Assembly: GCA_003513555.1 (NCBI GenBank)
Contig: DOPG01000032.1
Coordinates: 1,263 to 65,262 of the forward strand
From: Rhodopirellula sp.
GTDB taxonomy: Bacteria; Planctomycetota; Planctomycetia; Pirellulales; Pirellulaceae
Length of the DNA stretch: 64,000 bases
Direction: 5' to 3'
Under the pieces are notes generated by a model that had not been told where the DNA came from, made no database searches, and was given only the letters and a program-made list of their open reading frames with translations. How positions within the stretch are numbered: position 1 is the first letter of the stretch; each line of letters starts with the position of its first letter. This document shows, in pieces, positions 1-9,084 of the stretch. Position numbers and translations under genes: made by a program.

Positions 1-1053
1 CCCGGCATGACCATTGTCTGTGGTGATAGCCACACAGCGACTCACGGTGCCTTTGGCGCGTTGGCCTTTGGAATTGGAACCAGCGAAGTGGAACATGTGT
101 TGGCCACCCAAACATTGCGACAGTTCAAACCAAAGACTTTTGAGCTTCGCGTTGATGGCGAATTGGCACCCGGTGTTACTGCCAAAGATATGGTCCTGTA
201 TCTGATTGGGCACCTTGGTACTGCTGGCGGTACTGGATACGTCTTGGAATACACCGGTGAGTGCATTCGTGCATTGTCCATGGAAGAACGAATGACCGTA
301 TGTAACATGTCTATCGAAGCGGGTGCCCGCGCCGGCATGATAGCACCTGATGACGTTACCTTTGATTATTTGCGAGGACTCCCAGAAGTACCCGCGAACT
401 TTGATGCAGCCGTTGATCGCTGGAAATTACTTGGAAGTGACCCCGGCGCGGTTTACGATTTGTCCAACACTTATCGCGGTGCTGATATCGAACCGCAAGT
501 CACGTGGGGCACCAATCCCGGGCAGGTACGAAGCATCACCGACCAAGTACCTTCCCCATCTGACTTTGAAGATCTCACCGAGCAGAAATCAACTTCGGAC
601 GCGTTGGACTACATGGGACTTGAAGCCAACACTTCGATCCATGACATCCCCATTCAACGCGTCTTCATCGGTTCTTGTACCAACGCAAGAATCGAGGACT
701 TACGAGCTGCTGCCACTGTTCTCAAAGGACATCATGTTTCAGGTGACGTCAATGCGATGGTCGTGCCCGGAAGCGGACAGGTAAAAAAGCAGGCTGAGCA
801 AGAGGGGATTGATCGCATCTTCAAGGAAGCTGGTTTCGATTGGCGCGAAGCGGGATGCAGCATGTGCCTGGCGATGAATCCCGATAAACTCGCTCCGGGT
901 GAACGTTGTGCAAGTACCAGCAACCGCAACTTTGAAGGCCGACAGGGCAAGGGTGGACGCACCCACTTGGTCAGTCCGGCCATGGCCGCGGCCGCGGCTG
1001 TTAAAGGACACTTCGTCGATGTCCGCCAATGGGATTATAAAACTTCGGAATGA
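1..1053 (+). CDS. leuC: 3-isopropylmalate dehydratase large subunit, 5'-truncated by window edge
   Basis: LeuC with LeuD isomerises 2-isopropylmalate to 3-isopropylmalate in leucine biosynthesis, using a 4Fe-4S cluster in the cytoplasm. The reading frame is open from base 1 and begins inside the conserved [12 protein letters not shown] stretch, so the true start lies upstream; about 350 residues of a family of roughly 470 are present. The three cluster-ligand cysteines are visible: one in GSCTNAR (codon at 676) and two in GCSMC (codons at 856 and 865), followed by the conserved [13 protein letters not shown] segment. leuD follows 99 bp downstream on the same strand, the usual leuCD order. The ATG at position 7 is an internal methionine and not the start. 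Confidence 0.97.
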   Translation, partial: PGMTIVCGDSHTATHGAFGALAFGIGTSEVEHVLATQTLRQFKPKTFELRVDGELAPGVTAKDMVLYLIGHLGTAGGTGYVLEYTGECIRALSMEERMTVCNMSIEAGARAGMIAPDDVTFDYLRGLPEVPANFDAAVDRWKLLGSDPGAVYDLSNTYRGADIEPQVTWGTNPGQVRSITDQVPSPSDFEDLTEQKSTSDALDYMGLEANTSIHDIPIQRVFIGSCTNARIEDLRAAATVLKGHHVSGDVNAMVVPGSGQVKKQAEQEGIDRIFKEAGFDWREAGCSMCLAMNPDKLAPGERCASTSNRNFEGRQGKGGRTHLVSPAMAAAAAVKGHFVDVRQWDYKTSE

Positions 1054-1152
1054 TCACGAAGCGGGGTCACGCGGACTGAACCTGTGATGTCCCGTTATTC
1101 CTAGCACTGATCATTCCAACCAACTCCAGATCATCCAACTGAAATCGAACTC

Positions 1153-1746
1153 ATGCAAAGCTTTACCATTCACAGCGGTGTTGTTGCAACGCTCGACCGC
1201 GCTAACGTTGATACCGACCAGATCATCCCCAAGCAATTCCTGAAACGAATCGAACGAACCGGGTTTGGTCAGTTTTTGTTTTACGACTGGCGATTTCAAG
1301 ATGACGGCACAACGCCTAATCCTGAATTTGAATTGAATCAGTCGCACCTGAATGGTGCCTCGATCTTGATTGCCCGCAAGAACTTTGGTAGTGGTAGTAG
1401 TCGCGAGCATGCCGTTTGGGCACTGGAAGATTATGGCTTTCGAGCTGTAATCGCACCCTCGTTTGCAGACATCTTTTTCAATAACTGTTTTAAGAATGGA
1501 GTTCTGCCCATTGTTCTTGCTGAAAAGCACATTGATGAGATCTTCAAGCGAGCAGCCTCGCCATCACCATACAACCTAACCGTCAACCTACAGGAACAAA
1601 CGGTTGAGGACACCGAGGGCCTGAACTTAACGTTCGAAATTGATCCCAGCCGCAAGCACAACCTGCTGCATGGGTTGGATGACATCGCAGAAACACTTCA
1701 GTTGGAAGAGAAGATCTCAGCATATGAAGAAGCTCGCACTTGGTAA
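1153..1746 (+). CDS. leuD: 3-isopropylmalate dehydratase small subunit
   Basis: LeuD is the swivel-domain subunit that completes the active site of isopropylmalate isomerase with LeuC. At 197 residues it has the normal length (about 200). Visible family marks are the N-terminal [16 protein letters not shown] segment (around residues 17-32), the [18 protein letters not shown] motif (around residues 74-91) and the [16 protein letters not shown] segment further on. It follows leuC after a 99-bp gap, so the two are probably cotranscribed. The ATG at 1153 sits directly before the conserved N-terminus. Downstream is a structured inverted-repeat region shared with the convergent protease gene. Confidence 0.97.
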   Translation: MQSFTIHSGVVATLDRANVDTDQIIPKQFLKRIERTGFGQFLFYDWRFQDDGTTPNPEFELNQSHLNGASILIARKNFGSGSSREHAVWALEDYGFRAVIAPSFADIFFNNCFKNGVLPIVLAEKHIDEIFKRAASPSPYNLTVNLQEQTVEDTEGLNLTFEIDPSRKHNLLHGLDDIAETLQLEEKISAYEEARTW

Positions 1747-1805
1747 GTGCGTTGCCGCGACTGAACGCGGGTCGCGTTGCCGCTGACCGCAGCGGCGAAC
1801 ACAAG

Positions 1806-1866
1806 CGTCCCGGCTGGGTCGGCAAGCTGCGTCTGCAATTGCAAGACGCGAGAATGCCCCGGGACG
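1806..1866. terminator. Nested inverted repeats between convergent genes (candidate bidirectional terminator)
   Basis: Outer arms CGTCCCGG (1806-1813) and CCGGGACG (1859-1866) are perfect inverse complements. Nested inside is GCGTCT (1829-1834) pairing with AGACGC (1844-1849) around a self-complementary GCAATTGC core. Two smaller hairpins lie nearby: GCCGCT/AGCGGC just upstream and CCGCT/AGCGG at about 1880-1894. The stretch separates convergent leuD and the S1C protease, where a two-way transcription stop is expected. There is no poly-T tract, so a standard intrinsic terminator is not assured; a structured RNA is the alternative. Confidence 0.45.
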
Positions 1867-1907
1867 TCTGCGATCATCACCGCTCTACAAGCGGCACGCC
1901 CGGCAAC

Positions 1908-3317
1908 CTAGCGGTGCTTGGTTGCCATGCTTGGATGTGCCGCTAGTTCCATATGCCCGAACAGGGTTTGCTCGCGTCGCACCAGATAGAATTTAGCCTT
2001 AGGCCCTTCTTTGATATCCGGATGCTTCAAGATTCCGGCCAAGTCCTTCATGCTCGATGTCTGCCATCCATGAATTCCAAGCAACACATCGCCGGCAATG
2101 ATTCCCTGCCTCTCGGCAGCTGATCCTGGCTTGACTGCTGTCACATAGAGACCACCTCGATATCGCGTTCTCATGCGAGAATTTAGCCGTCGCATGGTAG
2201 AATCGGGAACTGGCTTCGCCTGAACCCCGATGATGCTCCAAGCCAACTCTTTCACTGTGTAAGAATCCGGAGTTCTCCGTTCAGTTGTCAAAGCCAGATC
2301 GAAACGCTCGCCGCCACGTTCGATTTCCAGTTGCATCGGCTCGCCCGGGCTAAGTCCCATCAAAGCGAGTGAGAAGTCAAGCTTGTTGTCTACTTCCTGA
2401 GAACCAACGCGGACCACGCGGTCACCCGGTTTCAGTCCTTCCCGTGCGGCAGGACTGCTAGCGGAGACATCGGAAACGGTCACGCCATCACCCTCGCGGG
2501 GTCCGCCGCTGGTTCGCAGGCCGATAGCCAGTCTTGAATCATTCTGCTGTTCGATCATCTCCGTCACAATTTCGACGACTTGATCAATGGGAATCGCAAA
2601 GGCGATCTGCTGAGCACCTACACGCACAGCTACGTTGACGCCAATCATCTCGCCCTCAATGTTCAACAGAGGGCCACCAGAGTTTCCAGGATTAATTCCA
2701 GCACTGATTTGGATCAGGTCCACGTATTCCTGTGTTTCGTTGACAGGTACATCACGATGCAGAGCACTTATTATTCCTTGTGTGCTTGTGTGGACGTATC
2801 CAAAAGCGTTTCCAATCGCAATCACGCTTTCGCCAGCCATCAGATCGCTACTTGTTCCACGGGGAATTGTAGGCAGTGGGCGATCGCTCTTCACTCTGAT
2901 TAGCGCCAAGTCATTCCGCACACGAGACGCGATCAGCTCGGCGGTTGTGGTCTCACCATCGTGCAAGGTCACCTTGATATTATCGACATCTTCCACCACA
3001 TGATAATTTGTGACCACGTAACCTCGCGGATCAATTACCACTCCAGTACCCATACCGTTCACTTGGCGGAACGACTCAGGACCTTCGGCTCCCGCCATAC
3101 CTGCAGCAGTAGCTCGGACGGTTTTTTGGCCGTGGATGTTCACAACTGCTGGCGAGGCCCGGCGAATTGCCTTTACCGTAGGCGTCACTCTCGCTTCGGA
3201 GATTGGCTCTTGCGGTAATTGAGCAGCGGTCGGGACCGTCCAGATGCAGGCACCCGTAAATACGGAGAGCAAAACCAGGTAGGTCGCGGCGCGGGAAACT
3301 TGATTGGTCGCTGGCAT
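1908..3317 (-). CDS. HtrA/Deg-like S1C serine protease with two PDZ domains
   Basis: Predicted exported trypsin-like protease of the HtrA/DegP family, which degrades or refolds damaged envelope proteins. A signal peptide covers roughly residues 1-32 (hydrophobic LVLLSVFTGACIW, then AAQ). The protease domain spans about residues 45-255 and its triad is complete: His106 in TNYHVV, Asp136 in RNDLAL and Ser213 in GNSGGP. Two PDZ-like segments follow, at about 265-345 and 365-455, the second containing GSAAERQGIIAGDVLLGI. The 469-residue length fits Deg proteases. It is convergent with leuD. Which Deg subclass it belongs to cannot be told from sequence alone. Confidence 0.93.
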   Translation of the reverse strand: MPATNQVSRAATYLVLLSVFTGACIWTVPTAAQLPQEPISEARVTPTVKAIRRASPAVVNIHGQKTVRATAAGMAGAEGPESFRQVNGMGTGVVIDPRGYVVTNYHVVEDVDNIKVTLHDGETTTAELIASRVRNDLALIRVKSDRPLPTIPRGTSSDLMAGESVIAIGNAFGYVHTSTQGIISALHRDVPVNETQEYVDLIQISAGINPGNSGGPLLNIEGEMIGVNVAVRVGAQQIAFAIPIDQVVEIVTEMIEQQNDSRLAIGLRTSGGPREGDGVTVSDVSASSPAAREGLKPGDRVVRVGSQEVDNKLDFSLALMGLSPGEPMQLEIERGGERFDLALTTERRTPDSYTVKELAWSIIGVQAKPVPDSTMRRLNSRMRTRYRGGLYVTAVKPGSAAERQGIIAGDVLLGIHGWQTSSMKDLAGILKHPDIKEGPKAKFYLVRREQTLFGHMELAAHPSMATKHR

Positions 3318-3556
3318 ATATTCCCGTACCCGAATCGTTCGGATGCTTGAAGTCCGACGAAAGCTACATACCTCCGTCGATCACACACCGGCAACACCGG
3401 TATGGCTGTTTGCATCGGAACATTCGGCGTCATCCCTTCACACTTGGGAACTCCACTCCGCAAGGTTTGCCAAGCTTAACACCCTCAGCAAAAAGGTCGT
3501 AATCCTACGGTTTTTTTGTCAAGGGATTTCCGCTTCAAAAGAGCTTCTTGTAGCTC

Positions 3557-3802
3557 TCAAAGGCCGCTGCTGCCAAATACAGGCCGAGTTGGGATCGGAT
3601 GGAACATGGGCCAAGGAATTTCCTTGGGAGGATCCCATTCATCCAACTCACACTGACTGGGTTGCGATGAGCAGGGTTCAGTTGCGTGAAACTCATCCTG
3701 AAGATAGCGATCGCTGGGAACCCTCGGACCAACGCACCCCGTGAACGCCATGAGCATGGCAAGCGAACAAACCAAACAGGGGATGCGGTGAATAAGGAGC
3801 AT
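3557..3802 (-). CDS. Small predicted lipoprotein with HPIPTRPVFG tail
   Basis: An 81-residue protein starting at ATG 3802, with a short n-region, a hydrophobic stretch (CLVCSLAMLMAF) and a lipobox ending FTGC at about residues 19-22, so it is predicted to be lipid-anchored. The mature part is acidic and Pro-rich and ends in FHPIPTRPVFGSSGL. I recall similar HPVPTRPVF-type tails in small planctomycete proteins but could not check this. An upstream TTG at 3835 would give an 11-residue longer form with a poorer signal peptide, so the ATG is preferred. The opposite-strand frame across the region has no protein-like features. Function unknown. Confidence 0.6.
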   Translation of the reverse strand: MLLIHRIPCLVCSLAMLMAFTGCVGPRVPSDRYLQDEFHATEPCSSQPSQCELDEWDPPKEIPWPMFHPIPTRPVFGSSGL

Positions 3803-3922
3803 GTATTCTTTTTGTCGACCACAGGCTTGAAGCAACCTGTGGAAGTCCAGTCGAGTATCCCCCCTCGAGCGACGGCCTTTTTTGACTGAATCGGCAAATC
3901 AACGAGCAAGATCCAGCAAATC

Positions 3923-5536
3923 TTGCCAAATCCTCACTTACACTGTAGACCACCCAATTTGCACGCTAAGACAGTCGCGTCTCAGACGGTGCCACGATCT
4001 GAAACCCTGACATTTGCAGATGCTGCGTTAAACTCCCAACCAATCGCAACGACTACTCCGGTGCAAGGCATCGTCCCATCGCCTCAAGCCATTCATCCCA
4101 ATTCCACTCGGACACATTCACGCGTGACTCGTCCCGATCCCACATCGCCTTCCAAACCCGCAGCCAACGAGGAAACTTTCGAGATTTCAGCGGGTGACGG
4201 CGATGCGATTCTGGATGCCATCCTTGCTGAAACAAATGACAGCGCTGATACACACGTTTCTGACCCGAACAGTCAGCCGATTCTTGCAAGCCTTGCCGCT
4301 ACTGCAAAGACATCAACCAACAACGCCCCTGTCCTGCCGGTCGACGATGATCTGACATCGGTCACCACCCCACAGTCGAAGCCGCATGACCCGGTTGATA
4401 AAAATTTCAAGAAAAAAGGGATGATCCGTTCGATCCTGAGCGGAATTGCGTGGCTAATTCGAGGAACATTCTGTGTCGTTTCCTTGACGGTTATTCTCGC
4501 AGTAATAACGGCGATACCCATTCTTCAATTGATCGCGTTTGGTTATCTGCTCAACGTATCCGGGCGGCTAGCCAATGGTTCGAAGCTAAAAGATTCGCTG
4601 CCGCACTTACAGCAAGCAGGGCAAATGGGCTTAGCCGCAATTGCCATCTTTCTGGCGGCATTACCGACTCAAGCGCTAGCACACTTGGAATCTGTTGCAA
4701 ATCTGATCAATCAAGGATCAGAACAGGCGATCCAGATGCGGGTATTGGCCCTCGCGACATCAATCCTGATGACGGCTTACCTGCTTTGGGCATGGAATCG
4801 TGGCGGACGCCTTATCAACTATCTTTGGCCACAACCTAAACGTCTTCTAAAGGAAGGTTGGCGTTGGCGCACTTGGCGAACGGCCCCAGATCGACTCTGG
4901 GAATTCACCGTCAATTTGCAAGCTCCGACATATTTCTGGTTGGGACTGCGCGGCGCTGTGGGAACATTGATCTGGCTCTCACCATCTTTTGTTATCATTG
5001 CCGCGTTCCGAAACGGTGAAACAGGTTTGGCCGGGCTAGTAGGCTTTGCAGCCTTACTGCTACTGGGCGTAGGGATGCTGTATCTTCCGATGCTGCAAGC
5101 TCACTTTGCCGCTGAAAATCGATTTCGTGCATTATTCGCGGTGCGTACCATTCGGCGAGACTTCCGGCGAGCTCCTTGGGCGTGGTTCGCTGCGATGGTA
5201 ACGTGCTTGGTGAAAACACCCATTCCTCTTTACCTTCTGAAAATCGAAGCAACGCCACGAGAAGTCATGTGGGCTCCCTGCCTGATTTTTGTAGCCTTCA
5301 TTCTTCCGGCACGCATGGCAACAGGTCTGGCCCTTCGCAGAGCAAGGAGAATGCCGGAACCAGTCGGCCTGTGGAAGAAAATCTCACGAAATCTGATTCG
5401 AATCGTGATGCCGCTGGTCATTAGCATTTATCTGTTATTCGTTTATGTGTCCCAATACACCAGCTGGGATGGTTTGCTGACTTGGGTACAGCAGCATGCC
5501 ATTTTGATCCCAGTGCCTTTTTTGAACGGGGTCTGA
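3923..5536 (+). CDS. Polytopic membrane protein of unknown function
   Basis: The long N-terminal region (about residues 1-165) is Pro/Ser/Thr-rich and looks disordered. The rest is a multi-pass membrane protein with hydrophobic segments near residues 170-205, 235-255, 275-295, 340-362, 370-397, 425-445, 460-480 and 500-520. Arg/Trp-rich loops such as GWRWRTWRTAPDRLWEF lie between segments. I do not recognise a named family with confidence; it resembles integral membrane proteins commonly left as hypothetical in planctomycetes. The start is uncertain: TTG at 3923 is the first option after the upstream stop, there is no clear ribosome-binding site, and the first in-frame ATG lies only at about residue 167, at the border of the membrane domain. 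The S41 protease follows 118 bp downstream. Confidence 0.75.
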   Translation: MPNPHLHCRPPNLHAKTVASQTVPRSETLTFADAALNSQPIATTTPVQGIVPSPQAIHPNSTRTHSRVTRPDPTSPSKPAANEETFEISAGDGDAILDAILAETNDSADTHVSDPNSQPILASLAATAKTSTNNAPVLPVDDDLTSVTTPQSKPHDPVDKNFKKKGMIRSILSGIAWLIRGTFCVVSLTVILAVITAIPILQLIAFGYLLNVSGRLANGSKLKDSLPHLQQAGQMGLAAIAIFLAALPTQALAHLESVANLINQGSEQAIQMRVLALATSILMTAYLLWAWNRGGRLINYLWPQPKRLLKEGWRWRTWRTAPDRLWEFTVNLQAPTYFWLGLRGAVGTLIWLSPSFVIIAAFRNGETGLAGLVGFAALLLLGVGMLYLPMLQAHFAAENRFRALFAVRTIRRDFRRAPWAWFAAMVTCLVKTPIPLYLLKIEATPREVMWAPCLIFVAFILPARMATGLALRRARRMPEPVGLWKKISRNLIRIVMPLVISIYLLFVYVSQYTSWDGLLTWVQQHAILIPVPFLNGV

Positions 5537-5654
5537 AGTCACTTTTTACGGATTTTTGACCGGCGTTCGGATAAACGTGCCAACCCAGTACAATAATCTT
5601 CAGGGGCGACGAACACAGGGATCGCGTCCCAGCTATCAAAATTGCAGGCCAATT

Positions 5655-7178
5655 ATGCCACCACGCAACCTCAACATTATCATTGTTACTGCCTTTGTCA
5701 GTGTCTTGTGCTACTTCGCACATCAGCGAGCGAAGACAGCAATGATCGTGGGCAATGCCTTGGACCTGATCGACGCCTACTACGTTGACCCTGTGGATAA
5801 AGAGCAACTCTTAATCTCAGCCATGGATGGAATGACAGCCACCTTGGACCAACATAGTGAATACATACCTCAACAGGACTACGAGTCTTTTCAAGACACG
5901 CTGAACCAGGAATTTGCCGGGATCGGGATCTTCGTCGAACAGCCTGAACCAGAAACACCAGTCCGTGTGATTACTCCGCTTGTTGGTTCACCTGCCTTAG
6001 AAGCAGGTATTTTGCCTGGCGACCTGATTGTCGCTGTTGATGGGCAAGACGTATCAACAGAGGAATTGCGTGAAGTCAGCAAAAAGCTAAAAGGACCGGT
6101 TGGCACCGAAGTTGACCTGACCATCAAGCGTGCAGATGAGACAGTCTCGATCAGCGTTAAGCGTGGACGGATCGAAATAGAGTCGGTAATTGGCGACTAC
6201 AGAGACAAAGATAATCGCTGGGTATACCGTCTTCGGGATGATCCTTCCATTGCCTACGTACGTCTTACGCGATTCGGTGAAAAGACAGTTCGTGAACTGG
6301 AACAAGTTCTAAAAAACCTCGATAACGACTTCAGCGGTCTTGTACTCGATCTTCGAGGCAATGGTGGCGGTCTTCTCCACGCGGCTGCTGAGGTCAGTGA
6401 CATGTTCCTCAACAGCGGGAAAATCGTGTCGACTCGTATTCGTGGCGGAGAAGTCGAGGACCGTTTCGATGCCACTGATGGGACTTTAGTCGACACAAGC
6501 AAGCCAATTGCCATCTTAATTGATAACGATTCTGCCAGCGCCAGTGAGATTGTTGCGGCCTGTCTGCAAGATAACCAACGAGCCAAAATCGTAGGTACGC
6601 GTAGTTATGGGAAAGGGACGGTTCAAAATATCTTGCCCCTGCAATACGGTCGCAGCGCATTAAGACTGACGGTGGCACGATACTATCGCCCTAATGGAAA
6701 GAACATTCATCGCGGAAAAGACGCAACCGACGATGATGAATGGGGTGTTCAGCCCGATGAGGGGCTCAAGGTAGAACTGGATGAAGATACCATTGTTGAC
6801 TTGGCAAAGCGTTGGCGTGAAGCTTCTTACCCTTCACTGACCACAACTGACAACGAAAGTAAGAAAGATAAGGTTCCTCAAAACTCACCCAGTGAGGAAA
6901 CCTCTGGCACAACAAGCTCAGATCCTGACACAACAGATCCTGACACAACAGACACTAATAAAGAACCGACAGCTAAAAAAACATCTGATGTAGCAGGTGA
7001 CCTGCCGGCTTCAGATTCGCAGCAGTCAGAATCTGATAGCTCCGGTGATACACCAGATGCAGTGAACGCAGAACCTGACCAGAAAACAGGCCTCGAATTG
7101 GACCCACAACTGCGACGCGCAGTTGAATACCTGAAACAACAGTCAAGTGGCGACCCCCAGCAGCCGACAACCGCGTAA
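5655..7178 (+). CDS. S41 family C-terminal processing protease with PDZ domain
   Basis: Carboxyl-terminal processing protease (CtpA/CtpB type) that trims or degrades envelope proteins. Start chosen at ATG 5655 because it leads directly into an N-terminal membrane anchor (IIIVTAFVSVLCYFA); a TTG at 5556 would add 33 unremarkable residues. In the 507-residue form a PDZ domain lies at about 85-165, followed by the S41 core. The catalytic Ser/Lys dyad is visible as Ser295 in SASASE and Lys320 in YGKGTVQ, 25 residues apart as in CtpB. The C-terminal 100 residues are a low-complexity Asp/Ser/Thr tail with an in-frame 15-bp duplication. It sits between an unknown membrane protein and a rhomboid protease. 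Confidence 0.93.
   Translation: MPPRNLNIIIVTAFVSVLCYFAHQRAKTAMIVGNALDLIDAYYVDPVDKEQLLISAMDGMTATLDQHSEYIPQQDYESFQDTLNQEFAGIGIFVEQPEPETPVRVITPLVGSPALEAGILPGDLIVAVDGQDVSTEELREVSKKLKGPVGTEVDLTIKRADETVSISVKRGRIEIESVIGDYRDKDNRWVYRLRDDPSIAYVRLTRFGEKTVRELEQVLKNLDNDFSGLVLDLRGNGGGLLHAAAEVSDMFLNSGKIVSTRIRGGEVEDRFDATDGTLVDTSKPIAILIDNDSASASEIVAACLQDNQRAKIVGTRSYGKGTVQNILPLQYGRSALRLTVARYYRPNGKNIHRGKDATDDDEWGVQPDEGLKVELDEDTIVDLAKRWREASYPSLTTTDNESKKDKVPQNSPSEETSGTTSSDPDTTDPDTTDTNKEPTAKKTSDVAGDLPASDSQQSESDSSGDTPDAVNAEPDQKTGLELDPQLRRAVEYLKQQSSGDPQQPTTA
6921..6950 (+). repeat. Two exact tandem copies of a 15-bp unit in the protease tail
   Basis: GATCCTGACACAACA occurs at 6921-6935 and again at 6936-6950, encoding a repeated DPDTT unit in the disordered C-terminal tail of the S41 protease. 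The unit is a multiple of three, so copy-number change would keep frame. Confidence 0.85.
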
Positions 7179-7284
7179 GAGTTCCCATCAAGCACCTGTC
7201 TTTGTTATCGCCCTCACATCATTCACTATTTGTTTACCACACCAAATATAACCAGCTCAATTTGCTTCAAGGATAATTCCGCTC

Positions 7285-8235
7285 ATGGGTCTGTATGACC
7301 GAGATTACGGACGTGACGATCACAATCCCTACCAAACCTCGTGGGACCGCGTCCAAAAACCACGCAGCATGACGGTGACTTTGATCATCATCAACGTCGT
7401 CGTTTTCTTGATCAGCATGCTGTTCTTCGATAATGGTTCGAATGGGCGTGAATCATTTGATATTCTCCGATTCTTTGGCTTCGTTCCAACGACCTTGTTC
7501 GAACCATGGATGTGGTGGCAGTTTCTAACCTATGGTTTTTTCCATGACCTGAATTCGATTTGGCATATCGTGTTCAACATGGCCATGCTCTATGTATTCG
7601 GCCGCATGGTCGAATCACGTATGGGAAGTGCTGAATTCCTGCGTTTCTATGTGATATCGATCATTGTCGGAGGATTCATCGGCGCAATCACTGGCTTGGT
7701 GATGAACTCAATGCCTGAGGCGGCAGAATCCGGTAATGCAATGCAACTGGCAGCTCCCACCATTGGAGCGAGTGGTGGAGTACTCGCGCTGGTTGTCATG
7801 TTCGCATGTTATTTCCCGCAGCAGGAATTATTTCTGTGGGGAATTGTTAAAATGAAGGCTTGGGTTCTGGCGGCTCTATGCGTCGGCATGGACCTGGTGG
7901 GTTCACTTTACGCACTCGCTGGTGGCCAAACTTCAACAGCGTTCACTGTTCACCTGGCTGGAGCGGGGTTTGCGTTGGCCTATCATTATGGGCACTGGAA
8001 TTTTCGTTGGCTAAGCCTTGGATCAGCTCCCGATATTCGTGGCAAGCTGCGGCAGCGATCACGACGCATGAAATTGAAACTTCATGACCCTGACAAAAAA
8101 CTGCGTCGGGAAGCAGACGAGGCAGACCGATTACTGGCAAAGATTCACCAAACTGGTGAAGAAAGTCTGACCGCATCTGAACGAAAATTGCTGGAACGAT
8201 ATAGTCGCCGGCAACGTGAAAAACGTAATCAATGA
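7285..8235 (+). CDS. Rhomboid family intramembrane serine protease
   Basis: Six-TM-type rhomboid protease that cleaves membrane proteins within the bilayer. The catalytic Ser163 lies in GASGG and the partner His223 in HLAGAGFALAYH; the oxyanion-region WHIVFNM segment (Asn98) is also present. Hydrophobic segments match a rhomboid core from about residue 30 to 235. The remaining 80 residues form a charged, Arg/Lys/Glu-rich cytoplasmic tail, predicted helical. ATG at 7285 gives a plausible cytosolic N-terminus of about 28 residues. It follows the S41 protease by 106 bp on the same strand. Substrates are unknown. Confidence 0.93.
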   Translation: MGLYDRDYGRDDHNPYQTSWDRVQKPRSMTVTLIIINVVVFLISMLFFDNGSNGRESFDILRFFGFVPTTLFEPWMWWQFLTYGFFHDLNSIWHIVFNMAMLYVFGRMVESRMGSAEFLRFYVISIIVGGFIGAITGLVMNSMPEAAESGNAMQLAAPTIGASGGVLALVVMFACYFPQQELFLWGIVKMKAWVLAALCVGMDLVGSLYALAGGQTSTAFTVHLAGAGFALAYHYGHWNFRWLSLGSAPDIRGKLRQRSRRMKLKLHDPDKKLRREADEADRLLAKIHQTGEESLTASERKLLERYSRRQREKRNQ

Positions 8236-8317
8236 AACATCACTGACCACTTGAACCAAACAAGTGCATTGAATTTTCACGAAGATTAACTGGTGGCAAA
8301 TCAAATGGATCTTGGTC

Positions 8318-8950
8318 ATGAATACACCGCAACGAGCATCCTCCCAAAATCACCAACCGGCCCCGTCTCAGGCAAGGTTGCTGACAAGACTGTTCTGCTG
8401 CCAGCTGTTACTCATTTTGACCCCAGTTGGAAATCCGTTGCGAGGGCAAGGCGTCCCGGACAATCAGCCTGGCATTGGACAACGTGCACCAGACTTTGAA
8501 CTACCACTGGTTGGACAAAAGAAGTTTCTCAGCCTTCGTGAACAGTATCGCAACGGGCCTGTTGTGGTGATTGTGCTGCGGGGCTACCCGGGCTATCAGT
8601 GCCCAACCTGTAAAAACCAATTCAATGCGGTGGTCAACCGAGCCAAAGCCTTGTCCTCAGAATCCAAATGCGTCGTCTTGGTTTATCCCGGCAATGCAGA
8701 TCAACTCGAGAAAAACTCGAAACGTTTTCTTGGATCAAGAAAGTTGCCGCATCCCATTAAGGTGGTTCGTGATGACGATATGGAAATGGTAAAGGAATGG
8801 GGAATACGTTGGGAAGCACGTAATCAGACTGCCTACCCCGCTACATTTGTCGTTGACCAGAATGGTCGCATCGCTTGGAAAAAGGTCAGCAACACATCTG
8901 CGGGAAGAAGTACCGTAGAAGAAATTCTGCGCGAATTGAGAAAACTCTGA
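8318..8950 (+). CDS. Exported peroxiredoxin-like (AhpC/TSA) protein
   Basis: A 210-residue thioredoxin-fold protein of the AhpC/TSA/redoxin group, probably exported: a hydrophobic segment (LLTRLFCCQLLLILTP) precedes the mature region at about residue 45. The fold starts with GQRAPDFELPL and the redox site is GYQCPTCKNQF with Cys95 and Cys98. That CPxC spacing is more typical of peroxiredoxin-like/PrxQ-like proteins than of classical 2-Cys AhpC. The later YPATFVVDQNGRIAW segment is the usual cis-Pro and following strand. Start at ATG 8318 is preferred over TTG 8312. Likely role: peroxide or disulfide chemistry in the periplasm; the exact reaction is not readable from sequence. Confidence 0.82.
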   Translation: MNTPQRASSQNHQPAPSQARLLTRLFCCQLLLILTPVGNPLRGQGVPDNQPGIGQRAPDFELPLVGQKKFLSLREQYRNGPVVVIVLRGYPGYQCPTCKNQFNAVVNRAKALSSESKCVVLVYPGNADQLEKNSKRFLGSRKLPHPIKVVRDDDMEMVKEWGIRWEARNQTAYPATFVVDQNGRIAWKKVSNTSAGRSTVEEILRELRKL

Positions 8951-9084
8951 CGTCAGCGAGATCATTTCCAACGCCACATGTTGGTTAACCAGCTCACTTG
9001 ATACAAAACTGGCATCCGCCTGATAAGCGTCAAACATTGCTGCCGTGGCATACTTTGACAACCCACTAAGAAGGACTATTTCCG

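Noticed and set aside
1740..1946. Short plus-strand frame after leuD
   Set aside because: It is Arg/His-rich, overlaps leuD and the convergent protease end, and coincides with the inverted-repeat region.
3304..3744. Plus-strand frame of 146 codons between the S1C protease and the membrane protein
   Set aside because: It overlaps the divergent protease start and the small lipoprotein on the other strand, and lacks protein-like composition.
8248..8266. CACTTG/CAAGTG hairpin after the rhomboid gene
   Set aside because: Only 6 bp and no T tract, so not reported as a terminator.
9000..9084. Cobalamin riboswitch upstream of cobL
   Set aside because: The upstream gap is only 134 bp and shows no B12-box-like conserved segment that I can recognise.
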